A stretch of DNA of 21,680 bases from Bacteriovoracaceae bacterium UBA2428 (GCA_002343545.1 DDRA01000170.1:61474-83153), one strand, 5' to 3'; counted from the stretch's first letter, positions 6,943 to 15,420 are shown. Notes: generated from the sequence alone by a model not told the origin. Made by a program: numbers and translations.

Positions 6943-9429
6943 TTAAGCGGCCCGACGCAGCTCACGGCGTTCGGCCCCGGGTTCGTAAATCCGGCCAACG
7001 GTCGCGGGGAAGAGGAAGCGGAAGCTCGTGCCTTCGCCCGACTTCGATCGAACTTCGATGCGCCCGCCCAGACTCTCGACGGTCGAGCGGACGGCCGCCA
7101 TGCCCACGCCGCGCCCCGAAACCTCGGTTATCGCGTCTTTCGTGGAAAGACCATCGGCGAAGAGCGCCTCTACGAGATCTTCCTGGCTTCCGGCGGCGAG
7201 ACCGCGGGCCGCGGCCTTCTCACGCACGGCCTCCCAGTTCACGCCGCGGCCGTGATCGCGGACCTCGACGCAGAAGCGTCCCGTTTCGTCTCGAAAGGCG
7301 CGCAAGTCCAAACGGGGAGCCTTACCCGTCGACTCGTCCGGGCTCTCGAGCCCGTGGTCTACCGCGTTGCGAACGACGTGCACCATCGCCGACCAATACT
7401 CGGCGAATGGCTTCGGATCGACGCGAAGTCCGCCGTGTTCAATCCCCACCTGGATTGAACCTTTGCCGAGACGCTCGGCCAACGAACTCGCCATCTCGGA
7501 CAGACGCTCGAGACGATTCGCCACCGGCTCGAGCGCATAGGACTCGACCCTCGTCGCGACGTGACGCGCACCGGGAATCGAAGCAAGCTCCGCGATGAGC
7601 GCGGCGTGCTCTTGCACGGGCAGCGCTATGCTCTGATCCCGCTGGCCCCGGCCGATGAGTTTCGCGAAACGCTCTTCCGAGTCGGCCCAAGCCGTACGAA
7701 GCGCGACAAGATCCGTCGGCACGAGCGAATCGCCCAGGTCTACGAGCTTGGACTCGAGCTCATGGCAAACTTTCGCGAAGCTTTCGAGTCCGTACTGGGC
7801 CGCGTTGCCTTTGAGCGTGTGCACCATGCGGAACTGCAGATCCTTCGCCATCGCCGGCGAGGCGACCAAGGTCGACACCGACTTGGCGCTGTCGTCGAAG
7901 AACTCGAGCAAGGCGGCCTTGTCGACCGACATCATCTGGAACACGCGCACGAGTTCCTTCTGCTGGCGCTCCTTGATCTCGGCCTGCACCTGAGCGGTGA
8001 TGTCCGAGACGACCGCGAGGACCCGGAAGAGGGCGCCGTTTTCGCCCGTCACCGGGCGAAGGACGACCTCAAAAATGGACTGGTCGCGCACGAAGCGGCG
8101 CGGAAGCTGATCGGCGGACACCTCGAAGGGGAAGATATCCTCGACGAGCTGAGCCCAGCCCATCTCGAAGAGCTTGGCGGCCTTGGGGTCGGTGGCGAAG
8201 AGGTAACCCCAAAGGGATTGACCGTCCTCGGGCGTGCCGAGCCAGTTGCGAATGGCCGTCGAGGCCTCGCCCACGAGCCGGCCCGAGAGATCCACGTTCA
8301 TAAAGCCCTGCTCGGCGTTGTCCAAGATGAGCCGCATGTCGCGGTTGCGCGCCGAGATCTCGTTCTGCCCGCGCTCGATCGAGTCGAGCATGCCGTTCAT
8401 CGAGTCGGAAAGTTTCGTGAGCTCATCGCCCCCCGTGCTGGTCACGCGGCCACGCACGTCGGAGCTCGAGCGAATGGATTCGATTTCGCTCGAGAGGCCG
8501 AGCACGCGCGAGATCACGTTCTTCTCGAGCATGAGCGTAATGACGACGCCGAAGCCGAGCCCCGCCACGACGAGCGCCGCGATGAAGGCCCAGATCGTCG
8601 ACTGTCCCTGCGCGTGGATCTCGCGCGGAGTCGAGAGCTTGACGAAGCTCACGGGCTGCCCGAGCAGGTCCGTGAAGCGGGCGTAACCCGTGATCTCGTC
8701 CTTGCTCGCGACCTCGACGAAGGAATCCGAATCCTGCTTGAGGGCCGCTACCGCCGGCGCGTACGCCTTGGCCGCCTCGGCGGGCAGGCGCGACTCGAGT
8801 TTGAGGTGCGTGAGCTTGCCGAGACGCTCGATCATCGCGGCGTTCACGGCGCGGGCCGCGATGAGCGACCCCAAGATGGGTCCCTTGCCTTCGCTCGTCA
8901 CGATCGGTTGGATCGCGATGAAGCTGGGCCCAAGGCCCGGAATATCCAATAACCCCTTCCGACGATCCTCTTCGTCCTTATACTCGAAAAGCTTGGCGTT
9001 CGCGTTGAAGTAAGCCACCATCTCGGGCGCGAGCGGCTTGGCCTCGCCCTTCTCCAGATCGAAGATCCGACCCCATTGGATGCGACCGTCGTTGTGGCGC
9101 CACACGAAGAGCTCGAACTTCATCCCGAGCAGAGCACCGATCGCGAGCGACGAATCCTCGAACGCTTTGTTGCCGTCCTTCATGTACTTGTAGGCGTCAT
9201 CCCACATCGACCAGTCGATGATCTTGACCTCGACGTTTTCGACCTGCATGGCGTAGGCGTCGCGGACGCGGCCTACGTTCTGGACGGCGTCGCGATTTTC
9301 GACGACCTCGAAGCCGTTCTTCACGATCGTCATCGAGAAGGCGAGCAGCAATCCGATCATGCCGACGAGGGTGGCGCCCACCCCCAGCAAGACCCTTTTG
9401 CGTAGATTCATGGTTGTTGACTGACTCAT
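6943..9429 (-). CDS. CHASE4-HAMP-PAS-HPt-HATPase membrane histidine kinase (CheA-like)
   Basis: An 828-residue sensor kinase. In order: TM1 about 12-35; a periplasmic CHASE4-like sensor about 40-265 with the family signature WSMWDDAY at 73-80; TM2 about 279-301; HAMP about 302-355; a PAS-like domain about 365-480; an HPt domain with phosphorylatable H537 (HTLKG); and a CheA-type ATPase with N-box HVVRNAVDHG (684-693), DHGRGV (725-730) and GRGVGMAAV (772-780). It lacks a CheW-like P5 domain, and no clear P3 dimerisation domain is visible. It should sense a small periplasmic ligand and phosphorylate its own HPt and then the adjacent CheY. The ATG at 9429 is preferred over 9447 because GGAGG lies 11 bases before it. 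The gene follows the MCP-like gene by 33 bp. Confidence 0.9.
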   Translation of the reverse strand: MSQSTTMNLRKRVLLGVGATLVGMIGLLLAFSMTIVKNGFEVVENRDAVQNVGRVRDAYAMQVENVEVKIIDWSMWDDAYKYMKDGNKAFEDSSLAIGALLGMKFELFVWRHNDGRIQWGRIFDLEKGEAKPLAPEMVAYFNANAKLFEYKDEEDRRKGLLDIPGLGPSFIAIQPIVTSEGKGPILGSLIAARAVNAAMIERLGKLTHLKLESRLPAEAAKAYAPAVAALKQDSDSFVEVASKDEITGYARFTDLLGQPVSFVKLSTPREIHAQGQSTIWAFIAALVVAGLGFGVVITLMLEKNVISRVLGLSSEIESIRSSSDVRGRVTSTGGDELTKLSDSMNGMLDSIERGQNEISARNRDMRLILDNAEQGFMNVDLSGRLVGEASTAIRNWLGTPEDGQSLWGYLFATDPKAAKLFEMGWAQLVEDIFPFEVSADQLPRRFVRDQSIFEVVLRPVTGENGALFRVLAVVSDITAQVQAEIKERQQKELVRVFQMMSVDKAALLEFFDDSAKSVSTLVASPAMAKDLQFRMVHTLKGNAAQYGLESFAKVCHELESKLVDLGDSLVPTDLVALRTAWADSEERFAKLIGRGQRDQSIALPVQEHAALIAELASIPGARHVATRVESYALEPVANRLERLSEMASSLAERLGKGSIQVGIEHGGLRVDPKPFAEYWSAMVHVVRNAVDHGLESPDESTGKAPRLDLRAFRDETGRFCVEVRDHGRGVNWEAVREKAAARGLAAGSQEDLVEALFADGLSTKDAITEVSGRGVGMAAVRSTVESLGGRIEVRSKSGEGTSFRFLFPATVGRIYEPGAERRELRRAA

Positions 9430-9462
9430 GTTGCGGAGATCCTCCATTTAGACGCTCAATAA

Positions 9463-10707
9463 TCAGAACAAGAGGACGTCACCGGCGGCGGCGTCGCCCG
9501 AGGCGGCTCCGTCCGGTGGGTTCTCCGATTTTTTCTCTTCCGTCGCATCGGCCACGGCATCGGGCCGACGGAACAGCACGACCTCGCCGAACGTCGAGTT
9601 GTGCTTTTCGTTGCCGAGCCCGCTCGCGTGGAGTTCGGCCGAGAGCGCCGGCGGGAACTCGGAATCGGGCACGCCGATGCCGCGCAGCCATCCCTCGACC
9701 ACGCACCGCAAGCGTTCCGGATTTTCTCCGGGGAGCGCGCGGGCGAAGTAGGCGATCGACTTTTCGATCTCCTGCCGCGTGAGATCCTGGAACTGCAAAG
9801 CGCCGATGACCTCGTTGACGTGTTCGTTGACTTTCTGCGTTCGCTCCCGGCTGCGTTCCGCGATGGACTGCACCTGGGCGCCCGAACTCTCGAGCAGGCC
9901 GACGACTTTTTGAATCGCGCCGTCGAGCTCGTCGCGTTTGCCCAGTACCTGCTTGGAAAGGTGATTGACCTTGTTTTGGACCGAGCCCGTCTGGCTGGCG
10001 AGCCGATCGCTCACGCCGCCGATATTGTCGGCGAGCTCGCGCACGCGCCCGGCCATCTTCTGGACTTCGGAGGCGACCACGGCAAAACTCCGCCCCGCCT
10101 CTCCGGCCCGCGCGGCTTCGATGCTCGCGTTGAGCGAGAGCAAACGCGTCGTCATGACGAGCTCGTTGAGGGCATGGGTGTTCTTGGAAATCTCGCCCGA
10201 CGACGTCGCCGTGAGTTGGATGACCTCGGACATCTCGCGATTGAACTCGACGAACTGCGAGAGCAACGCCAAGACGTCGCGCAAAAGCTGGCCGCTTTGC
10301 CGGAGGGCGAATCCCATCGCGAGCTCGTCCTGGCTATCCGGCTTCATTTGTTCGCAGAGGGATTCGGCGTCCTTGACCTGTTCCGAACTCAGCCCATGGA
10401 TCGAGCCCAGGTGGCGACCGATATCCGTCGCACTGCGCTCGGTGTAGGCGATGACCTCTTTCAGGCTCTTCTCGAGCTGACCGAACTGGGCCACGAGAAG
10501 ATCTTGGCGACGCAAAACGGCGAGCGTCTCGAGCATGGGCTCGCGCGGAACGGATCCGGGCGCGGGAGCCGTCGCGCTCGCGACGGAAGAAAGAGCTTCG
10601 TCGTTCGACGGCGAAGCCTCGGTCGAGCGACCCCAACGGCGAGCGAGCAGGTTTAAACCTCGTCTCATGCCGGCTCTATCGGCAGGATTTTGACGCCCAT
10701 GAGCCAA
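9463..10707 (-). CDS. Soluble MCP-like signalling protein
   Basis: A 414-residue protein with no transmembrane segment. Residues about 140-300 are a long helical hairpin whose tip, residues 193-221 (NASIEAARAGEAGRSFAVVA and on), is the highly conserved methyl-accepting chemotaxis receptor signalling tip that normally binds CheA and CheW. FQDLTRQ at 306-312 follows, as in many soluble MCP-like proteins. N- and C-termini are low-complexity, and the protein ends DVLLF. It is the first gene of the operon with the kinase and CheY. No CheW is encoded nearby. The start at 10707 is uncertain: an ATG at 10668 (MRRGLNLL) is equally possible, and neither has a well-spaced Shine-Dalgarno sequence. Confidence 0.85.
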   Translation of the reverse strand: MAHGRQNPADRAGMRRGLNLLARRWGRSTEASPSNDEALSSVASATAPAPGSVPREPMLETLAVLRRQDLLVAQFGQLEKSLKEVIAYTERSATDIGRHLGSIHGLSSEQVKDAESLCEQMKPDSQDELAMGFALRQSGQLLRDVLALLSQFVEFNREMSEVIQLTATSSGEISKNTHALNELVMTTRLLSLNASIEAARAGEAGRSFAVVASEVQKMAGRVRELADNIGGVSDRLASQTGSVQNKVNHLSKQVLGKRDELDGAIQKVVGLLESSGAQVQSIAERSRERTQKVNEHVNEVIGALQFQDLTRQEIEKSIAYFARALPGENPERLRCVVEGWLRGIGVPDSEFPPALSAELHASGLGNEKHNSTFGEVVLFRRPDAVADATEEKKSENPPDGAASGDAAAGDVLLF

Positions 10708-10830
10708 GCCGCCCCCTCGGGCTCAAATCCAAGCCTGGAACAGCTCCAGACAGCGCGGAGAAAGCCCGTATTTTCCTTTGTTTAGAGGAATCGAAGCCTT
10801 AACGATTTAAGGTTGCGTAATCTTAGCCCT

Positions 10831-11568
10831 TCACGCCGGAGCGCGAAGAAAGTCGGCCACGAGGTCCCGCTCGGGGCGCCGGAGAATGAAGTTGTGGCTC
10901 GCCGCCCCGACAACGTGCCGCACTCCGGGGCCCAAACTTCGCAAGGATTCCGGCGGACACCAGGTATCGCGAGGGTGAGAATAAACCCGAAGCTTGGCGC
11001 CGAGCTCGGGGGGAACCCGGAGCTCGCTTCGGTCCGGAACGATGCCGAGATGTTCGTAATGGGCGATCTGCAAGAAGACGCTAATCTCCTCGGGCGTGAT
11101 TTGCCGCGCTTCTTTGAGAAAGCGACCCACGAAAGGGCGAATCCCGACGAGCCCGTCTCCGATCGAAGGCAGGTGGTTGAGCGCGTAGACCGTTCGCAGC
11201 AGCGCGCGCCCGCGGGCCCCCGGTTGCCGCAAGAAAGGATGAAGCAAGTAACAAGCCTCGACCCGCTCCACACTCCGCTCCAGAAGTTTGAGCGCGAGGT
11301 AGCCACCGAAGGAGTGCGCAACGATCCTGACGCCTCCTTCCGATTCGGCATAAAAGTCCTGCAGCTGCACGGCGAGGGATTCCGAGAGCGCCTCAAAATA
11401 CTGCGCGGGCGTTGTGTCGATCGACGGATTGAAGAGAGGGTAACGAGCGACTCGGAACCTCAGCCCCGGATCCCGTTCTCGCAGCTCGCGCCCCCAAGTT
11501 TCGTAGAGCGCGCGCACGGGCGGATTACCCGGCAAGATAAAATAGCCAAGGGGACGAGACCCGGTCAC
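10831..11568 (-). CDS. Alpha/beta hydrolase, lipid-droplet-hydrolase-like
   Basis: A 245-residue serine hydrolase. The N-terminal FILPGNPP resembles the IPGNPG opening of the lipid-droplet-associated hydrolase family (PF10230 type). The nucleophile elbow is AHSFGGY with S86; likely acid D201 (HPRDTWCP) and base H225 (ASHNF) complete the triad. No signal peptide is present, so it is cytoplasmic. The natural substrate is unknown; an ester or lipid is expected. It starts at GTG 11568, which overlaps the TGA stop of the upstream acetyltransferase gene (GTGA), so translation of the two is probably coupled. Confidence 0.8.
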   Translation of the reverse strand: MTGSRPLGYFILPGNPPVRALYETWGRELRERDPGLRFRVARYPLFNPSIDTTPAQYFEALSESLAVQLQDFYAESEGGVRIVAHSFGGYLALKLLERSVERVEACYLLHPFLRQPGARGRALLRTVYALNHLPSIGDGLVGIRPFVGRFLKEARQITPEEISVFLQIAHYEHLGIVPDRSELRVPPELGAKLRVYSHPRDTWCPPESLRSLGPGVRHVVGAASHNFILRRPERDLVADFLRAPA

Positions 11569-12149
11569 GTCAGCCCCAACGCCTTCTTCATCTCCGCGTC
11601 GGGCCTCAGGTCGCCGGCGCGGAACTCCAGGATCTTGCGACGAAGCGCGCTCGGAAAGTAGCTCAGGTGCACGAGCACCCCAAAGTTGTCGGAAAGCTCA
11701 AAGTGCGTCAGGTGAAAGCCGGCCTTGAGCTTGGGGATGATCACGGCGTTGTTCGTGGCGGTGTGACGGCTGTAAATTTTTTGGAAGCCGGCCCCGAGCG
11801 CGCGCCGTAGCATTTCGTTCAGGAGGGCCGTGTAGAGACCTTGACGTCGATGCTCCGGCAGCACGGCCGAATTGCACATGTAAAAGGTGCCGGCCGACTC
11901 CTGAAAGCCCCAGCTCCAACCCGCGAACTCTTCGCCCCGGAAGGCGCCCAAGTAGATCTTCAGCGGCGTGCCCATGAGCTTGTCGAGCTCGCGCGCCTTC
12001 ACGCGTTCCTCTTCGCTCGCCCAATCGAAGGGGCGAAAGATGATCTGGGCGTCGTCGAAGATCGCGGCCGAGTGCTTCTTCCAATGGACGCGAAACTCCT
12101 CGGGCGTGAGGGGGCGGATTTCGTAGCCGGGCACGGTCGAAGACGTCAT
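11565..12149 (-). CDS. GNAT-family N-acetyltransferase
   Basis: This 194-residue protein has the GNAT acetyl-CoA-binding core: beta4 MCNSAVLPEH followed by motif A RRQGLYTALL (101-110). The usual last Gly/Ala of the R/Q-x-x-G-x-G/A loop is a Tyr here, a variant also found in other family members. Later TATNNAVIIPKLKAGF fits motif B, with the typical Asn of the alpha4 helix region. The substrate cannot be read from sequence. The ATG at 12149 has GGGA just upstream and is preferred over a TTG at 12170. It is the first gene of a two-gene operon with the hydrolase, with overlapping stop and start codons. Confidence 0.8.
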   Translation of the reverse strand: MTSSTVPGYEIRPLTPEEFRVHWKKHSAAIFDDAQIIFRPFDWASEEERVKARELDKLMGTPLKIYLGAFRGEEFAGWSWGFQESAGTFYMCNSAVLPEHRRQGLYTALLNEMLRRALGAGFQKIYSRHTATNNAVIIPKLKAGFHLTHFELSDNFGVLVHLSYFPSALRRKILEFRAGDLRPDAEMKKALGLT

Positions 12150-12232
12150 AGCGTCCCAGCCTATCCCCAAAAAGCCGGGGGCGCGACGCCGTCCCGCCCC
12201 GGCGGAGCCCTAGCCCTTCGCGAATTTTGGCC

Positions 12233-12238
12233 TACAAT
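12233..12238 (+). promoter_or_regulatory. -10 box (TACAAT) placed for a leaderless transcript
   Basis: TACAAT ends six bases before the ATG at 12245, so transcription would start at about the start codon. No ribosome binding site is visible before that ATG. A convincing -35 box is not seen. Confidence 0.4.
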
Positions 12239-12244
12239 CAAAGC

Positions 12245-12655
12245 ATGACTTCAACCCGTCGCTTCGCGGATCCCGTCGCCAAGGTCGTCCTCGCGCTCGA
12301 CGCGCTCGCCTTCGGAGCCTTCGGCGCGCTCTACCTCGTGCGCCCCGAAGCGATGGCCGACTCGGTGGGGATCTCGCTCCGGGACGCGGGAGCGATCATC
12401 GACATCCAAGGGATGTACGGCGGCCTCGAGCTGGGCGCCGCCGCCTTTCTCGTTTACTGCTTGCTCGGCGCGGATCGCCGCAAGACCGGCGTCCTGGCGG
12501 GTACCTGCTTTCTGGGCTGGATCGCCTTGGCTCGCTACCTCGCGGTCGCGCGCTTCGGTTCGCCGGGCCCCGCGGTCACGCAGCTCTTGGCCATCGACAG
12601 CTTGGGGGCGATCCTGAACCTCGTGGCCTACGCGCTCTACGCTCGACGGGCGTAA
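12245..12655 (+). CDS. Small four-helix membrane protein, DUF4345-like
   Basis: A 136-residue protein with four predicted transmembrane helices (about 11-33, 57-75, 81-102 and 112-132) and short loops. The first helix ends in YLVRPEAMA, and the second begins with DIQGMYGGLELG, which matches the pattern of the DUF4345 family as I remember it. Members have no established function. The ATG at 12245 is preferred over an upstream TTG at 12227 because of the -10-like TACAAT just before it. It is convergent with the AI-2E-like gene, with only 13 bp between stop codons, and divergent from the acetyltransferase operon. Confidence 0.7.
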   Translation: MTSTRRFADPVAKVVLALDALAFGAFGALYLVRPEAMADSVGISLRDAGAIIDIQGMYGGLELGAAAFLVYCLLGADRRKTGVLAGTCFLGWIALARYLAVARFGSPGPAVTQLLAIDSLGAILNLVAYALYARRA

Positions 12656-12668
12656 AAACCCGCCCGAG

Positions 12669-14192
12669 CTAGCAAACCGCGCTCTGACCGACGGGGGAAC
12701 GTCGATCCTGAAAGTGCTTTTGGATGACCTCGATGACCGTTTCGAGTCGCGTGGGCTTGCGCAGGTAACCCGCGGCGCCCACGATCGTCTCGGTGTCTTC
12801 GGCCGCCGTCAGAAAGATCACGGGCAGCCGGGCAAAGTCGGGGCTCGAGCGCAGCGCCGCCAGGAAGGCGGGACCGTCCATGACGGGCATCATCCGGTCG
12901 AGCAAAACGAGCCCCACGTCGGGGTGATCGAAGAGAAGCTCCAAGCCCCGCTTGCCGTTGTCGGCGCGCAAGACGCGATAGCCTTCGTTGCCCAGGATTT
13001 CCGTCAGCATGTCGGAGATATCGAGGTCGTCCTCGACGACGAGGATCTTGGGCCGCGAGGCCTCGTCGATCGGCGACACGACGGGGCGGCCCGCGGCCTC
13101 GATGCCTTCGCTCCAGACGCGAACCTGTTCGGGGATCTGGATCGTTTCGGTCGCCTCGGCGTGCTGCGAGACGACCCGCGGCCCCAGGTACTTGGCGAGC
13201 CAGATGCGCTCGATGATGGGATAAGACGCGAGCATCGGCAGCACGACGATCGCGCAAAGAACGCCGCCGATGCTGCCCGCCACGAGCAGCCCCAGCAAGA
13301 TCACGAGCGAGGAGACCTTAAGGCTGCGCCCGTAAACGCGGGGCGCCGTCACGTAGACCTCGAAGAAGTGGTAGACCAAGTAAGCGCCCAGCACCCAAAG
13401 CCCCGTGCCCGAGCTCACCGTAAAGCCCAAGAGCACGGCCGGGATGAGCGCCGTGATGAAGCCCACGACCGGAATGATGTCCAAGACTCCCGCGAGCGTC
13501 GCGAGCAAAAGCGCGCCCGGCACGCCCGCCGCCTTGAGGATGGCCCACGAAGCGAGAAAACTGCAAACGCACAAGAAGAGCTGCCCCCGGGCGAAAGCCT
13601 GGATGACCTTCGAGGTCTCCGTGGCCGTGGTCTGGAGCTTGAGCTTGACCGGCGCCGAGAAGAAGTCCGCGACCCACTTGAAGGCCCGACGCCCGTCGAG
13701 CAGCAGGTAGAACGCAAAGATGCCCACCAGGAAAAACTGCGCGAGCCCCTTGAGCACCTGGTTCAGCACGCGCAACGAATGGGCCATGAGCACCTGCACG
13801 TCGGGAATGCGGGGGTTCGTCAGGAACCGGCTCACGGTATGGCGAAAGTCGCGGCTGCCCGGGATCTGCTCGACGATGCTCTGCCGGAAATCCGGAAAGC
13901 CTTGGATCAGGTTCATGGCCTGGGCGTAAACGGCCGGAAGAAAGTAGACCCCAAAGAGCGCGGCCGCCGCCACGAAGGCCAGCGCCACGACGCCCACGGC
14001 CTTGCGACGCTCGAGCGGCACCCGGGCCACGAGCGGATCCAGGCTGACCGCGAGCAGGAGTCCCAGCAAGACGAGCAAAAAGATGTCGAAGGTGCGTACC
14101 ACGAGATAGGTCAACGCCACGGCCGCAGCGATTTTGACCAAAGCCAAAACCGAAACGTCCCGCAGGGGCAAGCGCTCGGAGGGGGAACTCAT
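12669..14192 (-). CDS. AI-2E-family transporter fused to a response-regulator receiver domain
   Basis: This 507-residue protein joins two modules. Residues about 12-340 are an AI-2E-family (PF01594, TqsA/PerM-like) membrane domain: several hydrophobic helices, the family DGRRAFKWV and LATLAGVLDIIPVVGFI motifs, and VAGSIGGVLCAIVVLPM near the end. Residues 381-495 are a receiver domain with E387/D388/D389, phosphoacceptor D432 (LLDRMMPVMDG), T462 (IFLTAAE) and K479 (YLRKPT). The receiver would face the cytoplasm after the last helix. AI-2E proteins export small molecules or ions; the receiver suggests control by phosphorylation. The ATG at 14192 is chosen because a TTG at 14267 lies inside a terminator hairpin; no clear Shine-Dalgarno sequence is seen. 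No kinase is adjacent. Confidence 0.85.
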   Translation of the reverse strand: MSSPSERLPLRDVSVLALVKIAAAVALTYLVVRTFDIFLLVLLGLLLAVSLDPLVARVPLERRKAVGVVALAFVAAAALFGVYFLPAVYAQAMNLIQGFPDFRQSIVEQIPGSRDFRHTVSRFLTNPRIPDVQVLMAHSLRVLNQVLKGLAQFFLVGIFAFYLLLDGRRAFKWVADFFSAPVKLKLQTTATETSKVIQAFARGQLFLCVCSFLASWAILKAAGVPGALLLATLAGVLDIIPVVGFITALIPAVLLGFTVSSGTGLWVLGAYLVYHFFEVYVTAPRVYGRSLKVSSLVILLGLLVAGSIGGVLCAIVVLPMLASYPIIERIWLAKYLGPRVVSQHAEATETIQIPEQVRVWSEGIEAAGRPVVSPIDEASRPKILVVEDDLDISDMLTEILGNEGYRVLRADNGKRGLELLFDHPDVGLVLLDRMMPVMDGPAFLAALRSSPDFARLPVIFLTAAEDTETIVGAAGYLRKPTRLETVIEVIQKHFQDRRSPVGQSAVC

Positions 14193-14265
14193 TGCGATAG
14201 AATTTGCAAAGCCCGTTCCAGCCCCGCGCGAGCCTGGGGCGCCTCCCCACGCGATGAACAAAGAC

Positions 14266-14312
14266 AAAGCGCCCCGCCGCCGCCATCGAAAGCGGCGAGC
14301 TCGGGGCGCTTT
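14266..14312 (-). terminator. Rho-independent terminator of the repeat-protein gene
   Basis: AAAGCGCCCC (14266-14275) and GGGGCGCTTT (14303-14312) form a perfect 10 bp outer stem, with an inner GCCGC/GCGGC stem. On the minus strand the stem is followed by GTCTTTGTTC. It lies 32 bp after the stop of the 14344-15243 gene and before the ATG of the AI-2E-receiver gene, so it separates the two transcripts. Confidence 0.75.
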
Positions 14313-14343
14313 GACCCTTCACGCACGAAAGGAGCGAGGGCGC

Positions 14344-15243
14344 CTACTCCGTCGGCAGGACTTCTTCGATCCACGACCAGATCAAGATCTGGCGCACGGT
14401 CTCGGGAAAGCGGCGAAGCGCGCTCGCCCCAAAGCGGCAGCGCTTGCCCGTGTAGCCCTCCACGAGCTCGACCAGCTTGACGAGGTCAAAGTTGGGGTCG
14501 TTCTTGAAGACGTTGCCGTTGGGGTAGTACCAGCGACCGGCGTCGGAGAAGTTGCCCGCCACGAAGGCGTACTTGCCGTTCGGGTACTTGAAGGAGCCCG
14601 CGTCGGAGTAGTTGCCCGCGACAAAGGCGTACTTGCCGTTCGAGTACTTGTAGGATCCGGCGTCGGAGTAATTACCCGCCACGAAGGCGTACTTACCGTT
14701 CGGGTACTTCCAGCTGCCGGCATCGGAGTAATTCCCCGCGACAAAGGCGTAGTTGCCATTGGGGTACTTCCAGCTGCCGGCGTCGGAGTAGTTACCCGCC
14801 ACGAAGGCGAACTTGCCGTTCGGGTACTTCCAGCTGCCGGCGTCGGAGTAGTTGCCGGCCACGAACGCGATCCCGCCGCCGGGGTAGTAGATCATGCCCG
14901 CGGGATTCTCGGGATTCGCGCAGATCATGCGCTGCAGCTGCTCCGATTCCGAGCGATCCGCGCCCGCGCCCACCATCGCGGCCAGCGCGTGGGCGTAACG
15001 GCATTTATCGTGGGGCAGCTCACCGGGGCCTGAGCCCGGTCCGCGGCGATCGCCCAGCAAACGCTTGAGCTCGCGCACATGCCCCAGGGCTTCGGCCAGC
15101 TCGCGCGGCGGCAACGCGCCCGCCTCGCCTTCGGCGAGCGCCGCGAGCTCGCGCAGCTCCTGCGCCAGCCCCGAGTTCGCCGGGGTCGAGAACACCGAGA
15201 AAGCCACCACCAAGGCGGCGATCAGATTGAAAAAGCGTTTCAT
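14344..15243 (-). CDS. Secreted protein with six 20-residue tandem repeats
   Basis: The 299-residue protein has a signal peptide (MKRFFNLIAALVVAFSVFST, cleavage around 20-28), a charged helical N-terminal part (about 28-110), a repeat array (119-244) and a short helical C-terminus. The repeat unit is about KYPNGKYAFVAGNYSDAGSW: six full copies and a partial seventh, with the Y-P-N-G and F-V-A-G-N-Y-S-D-A-G cores almost invariant. The Y-x-N-G-x spacing recalls MORN-like beta-hairpin repeats, but it is not canonical MORN. There are three cysteines (81, 108 and 269). GGAGG five bases before the ATG at 15243 fixes the start. It is probably a surface or periplasmic beta-solenoid-like protein; the role is unknown. 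Confidence 0.8.
   Translation of the reverse strand: MKRFFNLIAALVVAFSVFSTPANSGLAQELRELAALAEGEAGALPPRELAEALGHVRELKRLLGDRRGPGSGPGELPHDKCRYAHALAAMVGAGADRSESEQLQRMICANPENPAGMIYYPGGGIAFVAGNYSDAGSWKYPNGKFAFVAGNYSDAGSWKYPNGNYAFVAGNYSDAGSWKYPNGKYAFVAGNYSDAGSYKYSNGKYAFVAGNYSDAGSFKYPNGKYAFVAGNFSDAGRWYYPNGNVFKNDPNFDLVKLVELVEGYTGKRCRFGASALRRFPETVRQILIWSWIEEVLPTE
14512..14889 (-). repeat. 60-bp tandem repeats inside a coding sequence
   Basis: Six full 60 bp units plus a partial one, all in frame with 14344-15243. The copies differ mostly at third codon positions (for example TACTTGCCGTT against TAGTTGCCATT on the + strand), so the protein sequence is kept under selection while the DNA has drifted. In-frame change of copy number would be possible. 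Confidence 0.9.
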
Positions 15244-15420
15244 CGTAACCTCCAAACAAAGAAGCCCCAAAGACCAGCCGCCAACGTGCCAGGCTTTCCC
15301 GTCCGGTAAAGCGCAATCGCCCCGAAGCCCACCCGATCGATCGACTGAGGCCGCAAATCGTTTCGGGAAAGGGGAAACTCGGCCCACGCCGATTCGCAAT
15401 GGGCATACGGGGCTTAAGGC

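Noticed and set aside
7561..8952. Long + strand open frame of 463 codons opposite the kinase gene
   Set aside because: It is antisense to clear HAMP, PAS and HPt domains, and its composition is typical of a shadow frame.
10797..10812. CCTTAA/TTAAGG inverted repeat near the end of the hydrolase gene
   Set aside because: Only 6 bp arms without a T-tract; too weak to call a terminator or operator.
12714..14480. Long + strand open frame of 588 codons opposite the AI-2E-receiver gene
   Set aside because: The minus strand encodes two well-matched domains. The + frame gives a His/Arg/Asp/Glu-rich artefact, common opposite GC-rich genes.
14512..14889. Regular 60-bp repeats considered as a CRISPR array
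   Set aside because: There are no distinct spacers; the whole unit is repeated and in frame within a secreted protein.
14134..15033. + strand frame with repeated VRVLPAAGVGVV-like units
   Set aside because: The repeats come from the 60-bp tandem repeats of the minus-strand gene, which has a signal peptide and strong ribosome binding site; the + frame has neither.
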